A DNA stretch of 64,000 nucleotides from Paroedura picta (lineage: Eukaryota; Chordata; Lepidosauria; Squamata; Gekkonidae). Location of the stretch: the NCBI RefSeq assembly GCF_049243985.1, contig NC_135379.1:22528001-22592000 (forward strand). Reading direction: 5' to 3'. Of the stretch, positions 1 through 11,049 are shown one piece after another; positions within the stretch are counted from its first letter, which is position 1; the number at the start of each line of letters is the position of its first letter. Made by a program: the position numbers and the translations under genes. Below the pieces are notes generated by a model, which was not told where the DNA came from, did no database searches, and saw only the letters and a list, made by a program, of their open reading frames with translations.

Positions 1-262
1 ACAAGAGGCTCTTTCTACTAGGCATAGAGCAGGGAAATAAACATGTAGAGGCACTTAACTTCCACTCCTAGATTATATGAAATCCTTTTCAGCCTTCGCT
101 TCCAGATTCTCTGGTTTCATGAATCACTCTGCCTTTTCATTCTTAATGTCTAGAACTTGGTCATGCAAATATAAAAGCTATGGTTCCTTTTTGCCTGCAG
201 CTGCAACCCACAAAGAGCCCTACCGGGTGAATAAATACTTGTTCTTGAAAACACCATTATAC
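1..262. other. ASNS intron at left edge
   Basis: Downstream of the exon 5 donor. No further ASNS exon, repeat or RNA gene is recognised here. Confidence 0.6.
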
Positions 263-390
263 CTTTCTTGCAGCCAGAAGGTCAGGACTATCTTCCATTC
301 CAATGGCAAAGGTCTGTAAGGGGTAGGGAATGTCTGCTTCTTTCATCAGTTTAAGAAGCACTGCAGCAACCAAGCTAGAATCCAAGCCAC
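263..390 (-). CDS. ASNS: ASNS coding exon 5 (ATP-pyrophosphatase loop)
   Basis: 128 nt, phase 1 to phase 0. The acceptor is TTTTTAATAG and the donor AGAAAG|GTATAA. It starts by completing SGGLDSS and ends [12 protein letters not shown]. This is the most 3' ASNS exon I can place; positions 1-262 read as intron. Confidence 0.93.
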
Positions 391-3300
391 CTATTAAAAA
401 GACATTGTTTTTGTGTCAACCCAGCAGGTGTTGTGCAGATTACAATACAGGGCTTATGTTTTAGGTGAACACACTCTCCCTAATGTGTTTGTGTGCATCA
501 CAATCTGAAACAACAGAAACAACTATCATTTCTTTTCACAACTGGGAAAGCGTCTGCCATTAATTACTAACCTTGACGTTTTTATTTTTCCTATGTTTTT
601 GTGAACTACAACTGAACCCAAAGGACTGATTAGCTTTTTTAGCAAAGAATTACCATACTGAATAATTCGGATGTTATGACACAGTTTACTAATCTGCTAC
701 TAATTTACTTTTCCTTTATATCTGTACTCTTATGATCCTTGTTCCATTTTGTCTGAGGAAGACTGCATGGACTCGAAAGTTCACACCTTGAATAAATCTT
801 TGTTGGTCTTAAAGCTTGACAATTTTACTGAGCAGCAAAAAGTTTCATAGAATGCATAGAGCGCAAAAATAGTATTGTAATATATATTTTTTAATTTCAA
901 CATAAGTACAATTTGCCAGGTACCCCCAGATGTCCCTCCAAAAATGGGACAATCTGGTCACCTTAACCTAGACAATAAAATCAGAGTCCAGGAGCACCTT
1001 TAAGACCAACAAAGATTTAATCAAGGCGTGAGCTTTCGAGTGCAAGCACCCTTCGTCAGACTATGATCTTCTTACATGACAGGAAATATATAGCAAAAGT
1101 CAGTTCTGTTACACCTGTGTCACAACCAGATACAAAGCTAAAGGCTGGAGCCTGAGACTCACTTAGCAGAAGGAGCTTGTAGAATTCAATTTTTAATTCT
1201 TGTGTGGTCAAAAAAGATTATGCTCAAGTGGTTACTAAATAAAATTTGTCACAAAACAAATAGCCTAAAATGCATCCCAAACATCCTCCAGTCAAATGTA
1301 CTGTACTAGAGAAGGCAAACATATTGGTGACTATCACTTATTTTTACCTGACAAGAGGCAACCAATCCTTCTGTGAGACATCAGTCTTTTCCTAACAGCA
1401 TTTTCGAACAAAAGACGAATGTTGCTTTTGACCGTTTCAATATCAAAACCTATCAAACAGCAAGGGGTGAGAGAGAGGGGCTTAGAAAGAGCAGGCAAAA
1501 CAAGAGCACACAATTCTTTATCCAACAGGAATGATTTCACTCAAAGTTATTCAAAATGTAATCTATCCACTATCATGCTGAACCCCACAAGGTATCAGAT
1601 ACATCTACCACACAATCAGGGATGTTTTCACACCAGGGTGATATTCCATTATAGCCCAGTTGCTGGTGCAATTCTGCATTCAGCTGCCCTTGCAACATAT
1701 ATTCCAGACAGCAAAAGGTAATCAGTTTTCTCTCCACTGCTAGCCATGGTTTCCCTTTCACACCTGATATGCACGGAAGCCCTACCCACACTGTGTTATT
1801 ACGTGGCCTTCAAGAGTCTCCACCCACTCTCTTTTTGATTTTATTAATTTTGAGGAGTGGGGAGAATGCAGTGCTGCATAAAAATAATACAGTATTTTTT
1901 GTATAAACTAAAAAACAAACAACCACATATTTACAAAGACACCTCCAACAATCATTCCCCCCATCTCAAAAAGGCAGGCTGAGATGTGGGCAATTTTCTT
2001 CTTGAATACTGCTAAATAGGAATAACACCTTTATAACCCTTTTAAAAAGTCATCCTTAAATGATACCCTCTGCTATCAGTTCACAATTTTTTTATTTTAC
2101 AATTTTTATTGAAATAAAACATACACAAAATAAAAATTGTTGCAGAAAACTAAGCATCTAAAGATCCAGCAACAGATCTAAGAATTTGCTTCTAGTTCTT
2201 TTTAGGTTGTCGTAAATAGACTGATTTAATCATTACGTAAATGTCTTTAATCGTGACATAAATTTCTTTAAGTTTATCTGTTGGTACAGTATCTAGCAAA
2301 TGCAACCCAAGCTGCTGTAATTAGACTTAGCAGAATAATTTGAAACTTTCTTGGAATCATAGAGAAGTTATTAAGAAGCAGTACTTCTGCCTTAACAGAA
2401 CATCTAAACCATTACCCAAGTTTAGCTTATCAGTAACTTCATTAGTGACCACCTGCCACACATATGAATAAAATCAGCATTTACCCTTTCCCTCTGCCTA
2501 AATGGCAGGTGATCCCTTTCTGTTATGTTTAACAAATTTGAAAAATATATTCAAAATTAATTCCCACCCATTCAGGAAATCCTTCCACTGCAGCCAAGAA
2601 ACCCTGCTCTAAGAGAAAAAAGCCTGCTCTGAGAGGTTACAAAAGGTTACAAAACCTATTCCAGGTTCACAGTTACCTGAGGACAGATTTTGTAGTGAAT
2701 CGTAATCAGTGTGTAGAGGCTTATCTTTAGGGCCATGAAATTTTACCAGTTCCACTGATCCAACTTTGCCATTTGTCTTTAGATCCAGCACTTCATAGTG
2801 TCCTGGAAGGAAAGGATCTACCTTTGGAGCAAAAGACATTGAGTGCTTCAAGTTGATTAGACCTATACAAGGATAGCAACAAAATAAAGAGTGACAAAAA
2901 CAAATAGTAGTGAGTTTTTAATCAGTGAAGGAACATCCACCATAACAATATTTAAAACTACCTACAACTACAGTACAACATGATGTCAAGTTGCAATCTA
3001 CTTGCGGTGACCTCAGGGCTGCTTGAGATTGTCAAGGCAAGAGGTGAACGGAGACAGTTTCCACACCTAGATAACACTAAAGGCATTTCCGCACATCTTT
3101 ATTGAAACACCTATGCATCTAATCATAGATGCATAGTGATTTTTGAATTCCACCCATTATGGAATGACAAATCTTGAAACTTAAGAAAAATAACCTCGTT
3201 CCTGATTTTGGGGAGAGGGTCTTTAGAGAGACATGCTTTGTGTGACAATTTTGGGAAAAAATTATTTTTGGCTTTGCCTGCACACTTGCACACCTATTCA

Positions 3301-5698
3301 TTGCTCCAGGTAGTTCACTTAAAAAAAAACAAACTCCCATTCCCGCGAGAAGGGAGAGGGAGGCGGATGCAAAGGCGGGACATTGGAGGCGGAGATAGTG
3401 CTTCTTTGCCTCCATACATTTCTTTGGCTGGTGGCCTGCTGGGTGCTCGCCTGTAGCCCGCGCTACATAGGTTGGGGAATCCACTTTATGCAATTCCCCA
3501 TCTACCACTATAAAATGGCGGATATAGCGAGACACTTACTGCCATAACGCGGGATGTGGTTGACGTCATGCGAAACGCTAAAAATGTAGCGTCTTTGAAA
3601 GGAAGGCGTTACACTATATTCATGGCGTGCAAAATGGCCCTAATTTTCAGAAGAACATAAATCTCAAAAAAACCACCTCTTACTAGAGAATTTTAAGAAA
3701 TGTGAATCTAACTGAGTGCTGACACAACAATATTAAGAAGGTTTACTAGTGGAGTTATCTGCTGAAGAAAACCTGGAAGCAAAGGGAAAAGTAGAAACTC
3801 AGAAGTCTACATAGACAACAATCTGAAGATGTGTGCTTCTTAACAAGCCAACCAACTATTTGGCCTACATATACTGGATCAAAGCTGCCAAGACAGGGAA
3901 TATTTTTATTCCATTAAGACAAATCCAAGATGGAGGTTACCTTTTGCCTCAGAACAGGCAGCAAGGAATCCATCATCAGTCAGCACCCTGAACAGTGGAC
4001 GGACTCCATATGTATCTCTCCCCAGAAAGACTTTCCTGTTTGCCGTGTCCAACAGAATGAATGCAAACACGCCGTCAAGCATGGAGGCCGTCTGCTCTAT
4101 TCCTCCTCTGTTGTAAAGATGAAGGATTACTTCTCCATCTACCAAGGTCTGGTAATCGAATCCAAATTGTTTTTGCAACTGAGGAAGAAATATTTTTTAA
4201 AGAAACTAGTTAGCATTCAAAGATTGGCCTTGAAAACAATGCTTATTTTTAAAGTGCCTGAAAGGTGGCTAGTCAATGCCAACCCTTCAGCATATGATCT
4301 TACCTTATGAACAAATCATACAATGAATGCAAAGGCATTCATTACATCAGGATAATGCCTTTGTTCGCAAGTTTCACAGCAATGCCGAAACCAAGTAGTC
4401 AAAATGTTCTGAATATGACTGGAAGCACTTTAATGTTAACAGAACGATTAATGGGGAAGAACATGTAAACTACAACTGGAAGATGATGATGGATCTTTCT
4501 CACTTCCCCCAACAGCCCTCTGCAAACCCATGTCTGGGGGACCCTTGTGGGAAAAAAGCTACATTGGTTGGTGAGCTGTAGTGAGAAGGAATCTAATGAA
4601 ATTGGCCTTACTCATCCTTCTTCCCCTTGTGGACTCTCCTGCAACAGCAAACGGTCCATTGGCGAAAGAAGGGAACAATTTTGACCCATTCCGTCTCCTC
4701 AGTGAAGCCCTCCCCAAAGCGAGGCTTGTTGTTCACAAGGGTCCCACAGTCTCCAGCGTCAGCTTTCCAAAAGCTGCAGAAGGCTACTGCGGGGCGGACA
4801 AGGGCTATGCTAGCCACCCCAGGATCCAACCCATATTTTTACTGATATTCACCAGAATCTCATGGGCCCAAAGCCAAATAATTTCTTAGTGTGATCGAAC
4901 AGGTTTTCCAGAAAATGCCTCACATTTCTGCTTGAGAATTCTGGTTCCCAGAAGGTAAAATTCCACTGGCTTCAGCTAAAGAGCAGTGAAAGAACGTGAA
5001 GTATGTATGCAGAAGCAATCTGCATTGTGCTCTTCTGGCTTTGGATGTCCTACATCAAGTAGGGAATTTGACTATTCTAACTCTGTGAGCTAGCCATATA
5101 AACTAGGATTGCCTTCCTCTCTGTACATGGTCTACCTAAGCTACCTTAGACTGCTTGTTTTTCACAAGTTATTTGCTCCCAACTTTGGTCAACAGATAAA
5201 CAAAGCCAATTTTTCTTGACTGTTTTGTTCTCTCTTCTCAGAGATGACCCAAGAGCATGAGCGATCCTTTGGGGATTTTATTTGCATCCATGTTCTGTAT
5301 TAATTTAAATTTCCTAAATTACCCACACCCCCATTTCTAAATACTGAGTGTTTAAAGCAGTGATATCACAGATTAGTTCACTAGACAGAAGAGGCACAAG
5401 AAGTTCTATAAAAGGCACCTGGGTGGACATAGCTTCTATCTGTTTTCACCTGTTTGTAGTTGTAGATTTCTCCATTGTAACACAGCCATAAGTAGGGGAA
5501 CTTCTTCACCCGTAGAGGCTGCATTCCATACAGCTGGTCAACAACTGCCAGGCGGTGGAAGCCAAAACAGCAGTTGGTGAATCCATTGACATTTTCAAAG
5601 CGAAACGCGTCTGGGCCTCTGTGGCCTATTTTCATAGCACTCAGACATTGAATGGAGAGGCATTCATCACTTCCAAACAGGGCCCAGATGCCACACAT
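263..5698 (-). CDS. ASNS: Asparagine synthetase (glutamine-hydrolysing), 5' half, partial
   Basis: ASNS makes asparagine from aspartate, glutamine and ATP in the cytosol. Five coding exons join in frame on the minus strand: 5698-5450, 4178-3941, 2862-2677, 1449-1348 and 390-263 (903 nt, codons 1-301). All have GT-AG borders. Translation starts [11 protein letters not shown]; Cys2 becomes the N-terminal nucleophile of the class II glutaminase domain after Met removal. [19 protein letters not shown] and the CSEAKG segment follow in family order. The ATP-pyrophosphatase motif SGGLDSS is split by the intron between exons 4 and 5 (about residues 258-264). Vertebrate ASNS is about 560 residues, so the C-terminal 46% lies beyond the left edge. 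The protein reads very close to human ASNS and I see no break. Identification is essentially certain; exact splice borders are inferred by eye. Confidence 0.97.
751..814 (+). repeat. Unclassified interspersed repeat with GACCAACAAAG-type end, sense copy
   Basis: Contains CTGAGGA, ACTCGAAAG and AATAAATCTTTGTTGGTCTT, also found in six other places in this window. The class is unknown to me. The copy sits in an ASNS intron. Confidence 0.6.
975..1060 (-). repeat. Unclassified interspersed repeat (same family), antisense copy
   Basis: The clearest copy. On the minus strand it reads CTGACGA, an inverted segment GGGTGCTTGCACTC, GAAAGCTCACGCC, and then GTTGGTCTTAAAGGTGCTCC. It lies in an ASNS intron. 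Confidence 0.65.
1348..1449 (-). CDS. ASNS: ASNS coding exon 4
   Basis: 102 nt, phase 1 to phase 1. The acceptor is TTGATAG and the donor TTGTCAG|GTAAAA. It encodes [15 protein letters not shown] and then RRIGCLLS, ending just before the two glycines of the pyrophosphatase loop. Confidence 0.93.
1450..2676. other. ASNS intron between coding exons 3 and 4
   Basis: AT-rich; no repeat family, RNA gene or extra exon recognised. Confidence 0.6.
2677..2862 (-). CDS. ASNS: ASNS coding exon 3 (inter-domain segment)
   Basis: 186 nt, phase 1 to phase 1. The acceptor is TGTATAG and the donor TCCTCAG|GTAACT. It encodes the link between the two domains, with [11 protein letters not shown] as the most recognisable part. 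The stretch [18 protein letters not shown] differs from mammals, where this region is also variable. Confidence 0.93.
3081..3639. mobile_element. MITE-like element, GGCATTTCCGCAC/GTGCAAAATGGCC ends
   Basis: Imperfect terminal inverted repeats bound about 560 bp richer in CpG than its ASNS intron surroundings (GCGAGACAC, AACGCGGGATG, GCGAAACGC). No transposase frame is visible, so it would be non-autonomous. The ends resemble those of the element at 16760-17646. Confidence 0.45.
3941..4178 (-). CDS. ASNS: ASNS coding exon 2 (glutaminase domain, second half)
   Basis: 238 nt, starting [10 protein letters not shown] in phase 0 after CTTCCTCAG and ending AAAG|GTAACC in phase 1. It includes [24 protein letters not shown] and CSEAKG, which are conserved through vertebrate ASNS. 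The first codon is TTG (Leu), an internal residue and not a start. Confidence 0.95.
4179..5449. other. ASNS intron between coding exons 1 and 2
   Basis: Nothing recognised. The ORFs near 4.6-4.9 kb have no family similarity. Confidence 0.6.
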
Positions 5699-5716
5699 GG
5701 CGGTTTCTACTGGATG
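5450..5716 (-). CDS. ASNS: ASNS first coding exon (18 nt 5'UTR plus codons 1-83)
   Basis: The acceptor TTTCTCTACAG precedes 18 nt of leader. The ATG is at 5698-5696 with G at -3. The exon ends at codon 83 (NYKQ) before donor CAG|GTGAAA, in phase 0. It holds most of the glutaminase fold, including Cys2 and the NGEIYN loop. Confidence 0.95.
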
Positions 5717-8218
5717 CTGTAGAGAAATATATAAGAGGAAGGGAGAGTGTGTTGTTAGGGAAGGCTGGGGCATAAAAGTAAATATGAATTTAAAAATTAA
5801 TGTAGTTTGTTATAGCTACATAGATTAACCCGACCTGGATAGCTCAGCCAAGCCCGATCCCATCAGATTTCAGAAGCTAAGCAGGGTTGGCCCTGGCTAG
5901 CCCTTGGAAGGGTGATCTCCAAGGAATTCCAGGGTCATGACACAAGGGCAGGAAATGACAAACCACCTCCGAACATGTCTTGGCTGACAGCCAGACCACC
6001 TTAGGATCTCCTGGCTCCACTACACACAAGCCATAAATAATAATAAATAAATAGGAAGATTGCTTTGTCCAGCATACCTGGGGGACTAGGAACTTCAGCA
6101 TGTATTTAAACGGAACAAGAAGTCCCCTCTGACCACCAAAAAGTCTGTGCCAGAGGAGAAATCTGCAAGGATGAAAGCCACGTAGGACAGGGGCTAAATT
6201 CAAGAGGAGAACTGAACAAGACAGAGTGGGGGGAAAAAACTGGCTAGATCCAACTCAATGGACTGGCTCTCGTGGATCTGTCCTCTGGTGGCAAGCCTAC
6301 AGTGGCAAAAAGAGATATGCCAAAGAAGGAAGGAAGCAAACAATTTTCTGATGAATTACATAACTGCACTTCGTATTCTTAAATTTTCAAGTTGCCAAGG
6401 ATAATTTGCACAACTACTCCAATGCAACACACTCTGGCTCAATACTGACCTTATTTGATTTCTATGCAACACCATAAAGCAGTAGGCTGAGTTGTTTACC
6501 GAAATTGCCCATCAACAAAGGACCAATTGATCCTTTCAATCCAGCAGCTGTCAATACTCACTAGTTTACATAGGCTCTGTTATACACATGTAAATAGAGC
6601 CACAAAGTCCTGGGATAACGCTAGAAAGATTTGAGGAAATTTGGGGAGCTGCAGAAAAATCCTCTATAAAAGATTTTGTGGAGTGAAATGCCTTTAAAGA
6701 TGAGGTTTTACTCACTCAAAATATGCAAAAAGAAAGCATTTGGGACACTACAGCATTAGATTACGATAATTCTTATGCACACAACACACTTTCAAACATA
6801 TGTCTGTTATTTAAATGTGACTAATTTAAATTTAACACGATAGCCAAGCATGCCGATAATCTTTCTGTAACTGTTTCTGTGCTAATAACATAATTTTGTT
6901 TGCTACGAAAGGGTCTCCCCTCCCATTTTCAACTTTTACTTTTTCCTGCTTCAGGAAAACAAAGATACATGTGCTACAGAAGCACCTTCTGTTGACGTTC
7001 TCTGCAGGCAGCTCTCTCTCCCATGCATTAGTTATATGACCAAAGAGTAGAAACACCCAAAGAGTACAATTTAGCATGCTAACTTGTAAACTATGAATGT
7101 TTACACTGTAAAGCAGTGAAAACCAGATTAATTGTGATAAGAAACATGTATATATTGCCGTTTTCCCCCCAAGTTTCTATTTTTTTCCAGGAAAAAATCC
7201 CCCATATGGCTTCACAACTTGTTGATTTCATATCTCCTATATAAGACTAACAAAAACTTTGCAGGCTACAAAATATTTTTTCCCTTTCACACAGCAATGC
7301 TCTATATCTATATATAGTGACTCATTAGTTTTTTTAAAAAAAACATTCCTTGCAGGGTTCATGACACATAATCGGTGTTCTACACAAGGTGGGGCTGCCA
7401 TATTTCCAGGGAACAAAGCATAGCCACAATCAAAAGAAACCTCTACAACCCTGTCACAAAACTCATCCATGAATGGCTAGTGTCCAAAACCTACCCTGTT
7501 TAAAACCCGATTGCCCAGTTGAGAAAGTTCAGGTATTTTATAGCTGTGGTCATGCTGTCAAATGTTTCCACATTAGAAAAAAAAAATTAATGGCCTGACG
7601 ACTTATTTATTTGCTGGGTGGCAAAAGTAATGGGGGAGGGGAAATTTCTGGAATAGATCTTAATCTCAAAAGTGAGAAGAGCACAGCTGGTTGGAAGATG
7701 CGGTAGGCTACCTGGCATCTTACCCACTTGCAGGGGGCTGGCTGGGTGCCTCTTCCACCCGGCTCCCTTTCCCCACCGGCCAGAGGAGCGTGCAGGACTC
7801 CTGCAAACTCCCCCGTTCCCCCTCCCGCCCCGGATCAGCGCAACGCCGTGCCAGCCTGCGCGGTGGGACTCACACATCCATGGATACGGAGCTCTCCACA
7901 GAGATCACTCAGCGCCAGGAATATCCCCGGGAAAGCGAGGAGGTGATCCAAGGATCCCGACACCGTTTCTCCTTTTACTTATCTATTTTCTCCCTCCCTA
8001 AGGAGAAGCTGTCACCTCAGCGCCTTTAACAGATGCGCGGCCAGAAAATCAACAGGTGCAGCTTTTGTCCCCAAGAGAGGAGGCACAGCTGCTGTGCAGG
8101 CGGTAACCGTTGGCTGGCGGTCCGACCCCGAAGGCGGCGGCAGGAACAGCAGCGACCTCCCTGTCCCCACCCCTGGCGGCATCCCTAGGCGCTCCGGCTC
8201 CCCCGAGGGCAAGGCTAC
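5717..8218. other. ASNS intron 1
   Basis: Contains one 5S-type SINE (5829-6053). The rest is AT-rich with nothing recognised, and the last 400 bases enter the CpG island. Confidence 0.55.
5829..6053 (+). mobile_element. 5S rRNA-derived SINE
   Basis: GCCCGATCCCATCAGATTTC and GAAGCTAAGCAGGG match the internal promoter part of 5S rRNA. The body contains GGCAGGAAATGACAAACCAC, with an AT-rich (AATA)n tail at the right. It lies in ASNS intron 1. Confidence 0.75.
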
Positions 8219-8293
8219 CTGAGCGGTGCAGAAGGGTCCCAGGCCGGCCGCCTCTGCCGCTGCCGCTGCCGCGCGTGGTGCCGCTGGCCGAGC
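8219..8293 (-). other. ASNS: Probable ASNS non-coding exon 1
   Basis: No open reading frame marks this exon. It is inferred from an AG|GTAGCC donor at 8219/8218 inside the CpG island, and from a start site placed by the usual ASNS distance of about 43 nt downstream of NSRE-2. It would splice to the acceptor at 5717. The 5' end is uncertain by tens of bases. Confidence 0.4.
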
Positions 8294-8334
8294 CGAAGCG
8301 CAGGAGGAATCCGGAAGAGCCCAGGCCGACCTCG

Positions 8335-8359
8335 TGCAACGCCCGGCCGGATTGCATCA
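8335..8359 (-). promoter_or_regulatory. ASNS: ASNS nutrient-sensing response unit: CARE (NSRE-1) plus NSRE-2-like box
   Basis: On the minus strand TGATGCAAT (8359-8351) is followed after 10 bases by GTTGCA (8340-8335). Human ASNS has NSRE-1 TGATGAAAC and, 11 bases on, NSRE-2 GTTACA. ATF4 with C/EBP partners binds NSRE-1 during amino-acid limitation and ER stress. Here NSRE-1 is the perfect C/EBP-ATF composite consensus. Two GC boxes (CCGCCC at 8369-8374 and CCCGCCC at 8376-8382 on plus) lie just upstream. Order, spacing and strand all match the ASNS promoter. Confidence 0.8.
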
Positions 8360-8641
8360 TGCGGCGCTCCGCCCTCCCGCCCGGGCTGCCTGGCTGCTTG
8401 GCTGCTGCGAGCCTTGCGCGGGTTTGGCGCTCGCCCGCCTTGCCTCCGCTTCCCGGCGCTCGGAGGGCTTGCGGGGCCAGAACCGGCCCGATCCTGGGCA
8501 CGTTCCTTTGGGAGCAATTAGTCGTCGGAAATACTATAGAGGAGGACCCCAAGATACCTCCCCCCCTAGGTGGCAGGGCTGCAAGGGGCTTGCCGGTTTG
8601 CCGGGCTCCCACTGGCCAATGGAAGAAGAGGGGTGGAGGGT

Positions 8642-8925
8642 AGGGTTGCCAGATCCAGGTTAGGAAACTCCTGGAGATCGGGGGATGGAGCCTAGCCAGG
8701 GGGCGGACCTCGTAGGGATGCCGACCCCGAGGTGGGAGTTGGGGGTCTCCTGGAATTACAGCTCATCTCCAGGCAACAGAGATCAGGTCCCCTGGAGAAA
8801 ATGGCTGTTTAGAAGGTGGAATGTCTGGCTTTATGCCCCCTCAGTCCCTCCCCAAACCCGACCTTCTGCTGGCTCCACCCCCCAAATCTCCAGGGTTTTC
8901 CCAACCCGTAGCTGGCAACCCAAGC
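8642..8925 (+). mobile_element. CTCCAGG-rich non-autonomous element plus a fragment of a second
   Basis: AGGGTTGCCAGATCCAGG opens the block and AGCTGGCAACCC (about 8910) closes it, like terminal inverted repeats. A second start, GGATGCCGACCCC at 8718, suggests a partial tandem or nested copy. The body has CCTGGAATTACAGCTCATCT and CCCCTGGAGAAAATGGCTG. Similar blocks lie at 9158, 32139, 38517 and 62655. Confidence 0.55.
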
Positions 8926-8929
8926 AGAA

Positions 8930-9046
8930 TGCAATGGCCACAGAGTCCGCCCTCCGAAGCATCCATATTCTCCAGGGGACGAGACCTTTGTAGCCTAAGT
9001 GTCATTCTGGGAGATCCCCAGGTCCCACCTGGAGGATGGCGTCCCT
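8930..9046 (-). mobile_element. CTCCAGG-rich element, antisense fragment
   Basis: GGAGATCCCCAGGTCCCACC and CATTCTGGGAGATC read as the reverse complement of the family seen at 62655. It abuts the sense copy at 8718-8925, head to tail-inverted. Confidence 0.4.
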
Positions 9047-9157
9047 AACTATCAAGGGTTGGCTAGAAAGAGGGTGGTGGGACCATGAAAAAAATAATTT
9101 GAATGGTATACTAAAACTTACATGGAGGGGAATTAACCCCACTGGTCTGTGTTACTG

Positions 9158-9352
9158 GGTTGCCAACCTCCAGGTGGGGGCTGGAAATCTCTAGGAATTG
9201 CAGCTCATCTCCGGACTCCAGAGATTTCTCCCCCTGGAGAAAAGGCTGCTTTGGGGGGTGGGCTCTATGACATCATGCCCAGCTGAGGCGTCATCCCCTC
9301 TCTGAACCCTGCCCTCCTCAGGCTTCCCACTCAGATCTCCAGGAATTCCGTC
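9158..9352 (+). mobile_element. CTCCAGG-rich non-autonomous element
   Basis: Starts GGGTTGCCAACCTCCAGGTG and continues GAATTGCAGCTCATCTCC and CCCCTGGAGAAAAGGCTGC. It ends near ATCTCCAGGAATTCC, without the expected GCTGGCAACCC end, so the right end is probably lost. Confidence 0.55.
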
Positions 9353-9484
9353 CTCCACAAGGCACACAATGTGACAGCTCTGAAAATATAATAACAAGAA
9401 CCTGGCAAAATGGTAAACGCCTTGCAGCCCTGCCACCCAGCAAAGCGTAGCTGTAAATGGGTGGGGGGAAATCTGGAGGTCTCA

Positions 9485-9636
9485 CTCTATGGCAGGGGTA
9501 GTCAACCTGTGGTCCTCCAGATGTCCATGGACTACAATTCCCATGAGCCCCTGCCAGCGTTTGCTGGCAGGGGCTCATGGGAATTGTAGTCCATGAACAT
9601 CTGGAGGACCACAGGTTGACTACCCCTGCTCTATGG
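9485..9636. mobile_element. hAT-type foldback MITE with exact 8-bp TSD (CTCTATGG)
   Basis: CAGGGGTAGTCAACC at 9493 mirrors GGTTGACTACCCCTG ending at 9628. The whole 136 bp is nearly one palindrome around CCCTGCCAGCG. The flanks 9485-9492 and 9629-9636 are both CTCTATGG. Ends and 8-bp TSD are hAT hallmarks. Confidence 0.88.
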
Positions 9637-11049
9637 TATTTCCCATGAAGAGGAGGTTGAATTGTGTGGATGAAATAGTGTGAGGAAGGTTGCTAGTCCT
9701 AAATTGTCATCCCAATATCATGACAGCCCTTAAAGGTTTTTGCCAAAAGAGATGTCACAGGAGCCTTCCCAACCCCCCTGTAGTGAATTTCCTGCCAGGA
9801 CAATTCTCCATAAAACCCTTTCCTCCCCATCCGCACAGAAGGGATTATAATATTGTCATACAGCTATTTTAAAAGACAGACAAAGGGACAAATGCTGTTT
9901 CCTTTACAGTGAGCCTGTCCTTTCATCTATCATACACTGATGAAATATCTCACTACAGTCTCTGAAAAGCAGTCTATAATATAATTGGCATATCAATATA
10001 CCATTAGCTCTACATTCTCTGTTCTTGAATTTTTAAAACTAAGCAGAGCAAAGCCCTGGTGGTGTAGCAAGGGCAGCTGCTATGGGGCCTGGGGCTGAGC
10101 AAATGGCAAAGAGGTGGGTGGGACTGAGAAGATCCAGATGTGCAGGAGGTCAGCTGGTGACCAAATGGTATAACTTGTGAAGAATTGGTGTGATGTCAGC
10201 ATATTGGAATGCTGATGATTCTGCCCCCTTGTTTTTCTCCTGCTGCCCAGCTGAGTGACGGTGGGAAGGGGCTGCTAATGGTAGGAGAGATCCTGACCCC
10301 AGCTGGCAGATGGTCATTTGTAAGGCCGTTTTATTTGTAAGGGCTTTGAATGAGTTTCGAGCTCCAGGCATTTTCTTGCATCAATGGAGTTTTACCATAT
10401 TTTGTATGTTCGTAGTGTTTGGAATTGTAAGGCACCTTGAGCCACAAGGGAAAGGCAGGGTATAAATAATAAATAGGTACACACTATACAGGCCTGTTCC
10501 ATTATGTTGCCATAGACCACAACCAACTGGGTAGTTGATGGACCACGAGATTTTTTAGAGCCCTGGGTTGCAGTCGCCACATTGTCCTACATAACCTCAA
10601 ACATGCCTAAATTTATGATGATGACAAATTATGGAGGCTGCACACACAACTAACTGGAGCATTTGGGATCACTGTGTAGGTTTGCAACTGGGGGGAGGGG
10701 AGGATCCCTAGAAGCACTCATAATAATAATATCAAAATTGTGACCCAGAGGAGTGGATGTATATGACCTGTAAGAAAAGAAGCAATTACCTTGTTCAGTC
10801 ACAAGAGAGAGCTAGTGAGGTACTTGCTCCAATTCAGCTGGTGGAGAAATAAATGTAATGCACCATGTAAAGTGTACATTTCCAGCAATCTGATGCAAAA
10901 GGACTTGCAGTCCACCGTTTTAAATAAAAAAATGTGCAATAATTTATGCCAGCTTTTCTCACAATAATTTTTTATTACTGACCCAATGTATTGGGCAGCA
11001 AGAAATGCTGAAATGCTGAAAGCCAAGCTGTGTGTTGTGTATGTGTTAC

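Larger units (their letters stand above)
391..1347. other. ASNS intron between coding exons 4 and 5
   Basis: Holds two copies of the GACCAACAAAG repeat; otherwise nothing recognised. Confidence 0.6.
7780..8640. promoter_or_regulatory. CpG island over ASNS promoter
   Basis: A GC-rich, CpG-rich block with frequent CCGCCC, GCGG and GCCG runs in an otherwise AT-rich neighbourhood. It covers the NSRE unit and the putative exon 1. Long open frames on both strands here follow from the base composition and are not genes. Borders are by eye. Confidence 0.7.

Noticed and set aside
8049-8663. Long frames on both strands over the ASNS CpG island
   Set aside because: Low stop-codon density in GC-rich DNA; no family similarity, and the frames overlap each other on both strands.
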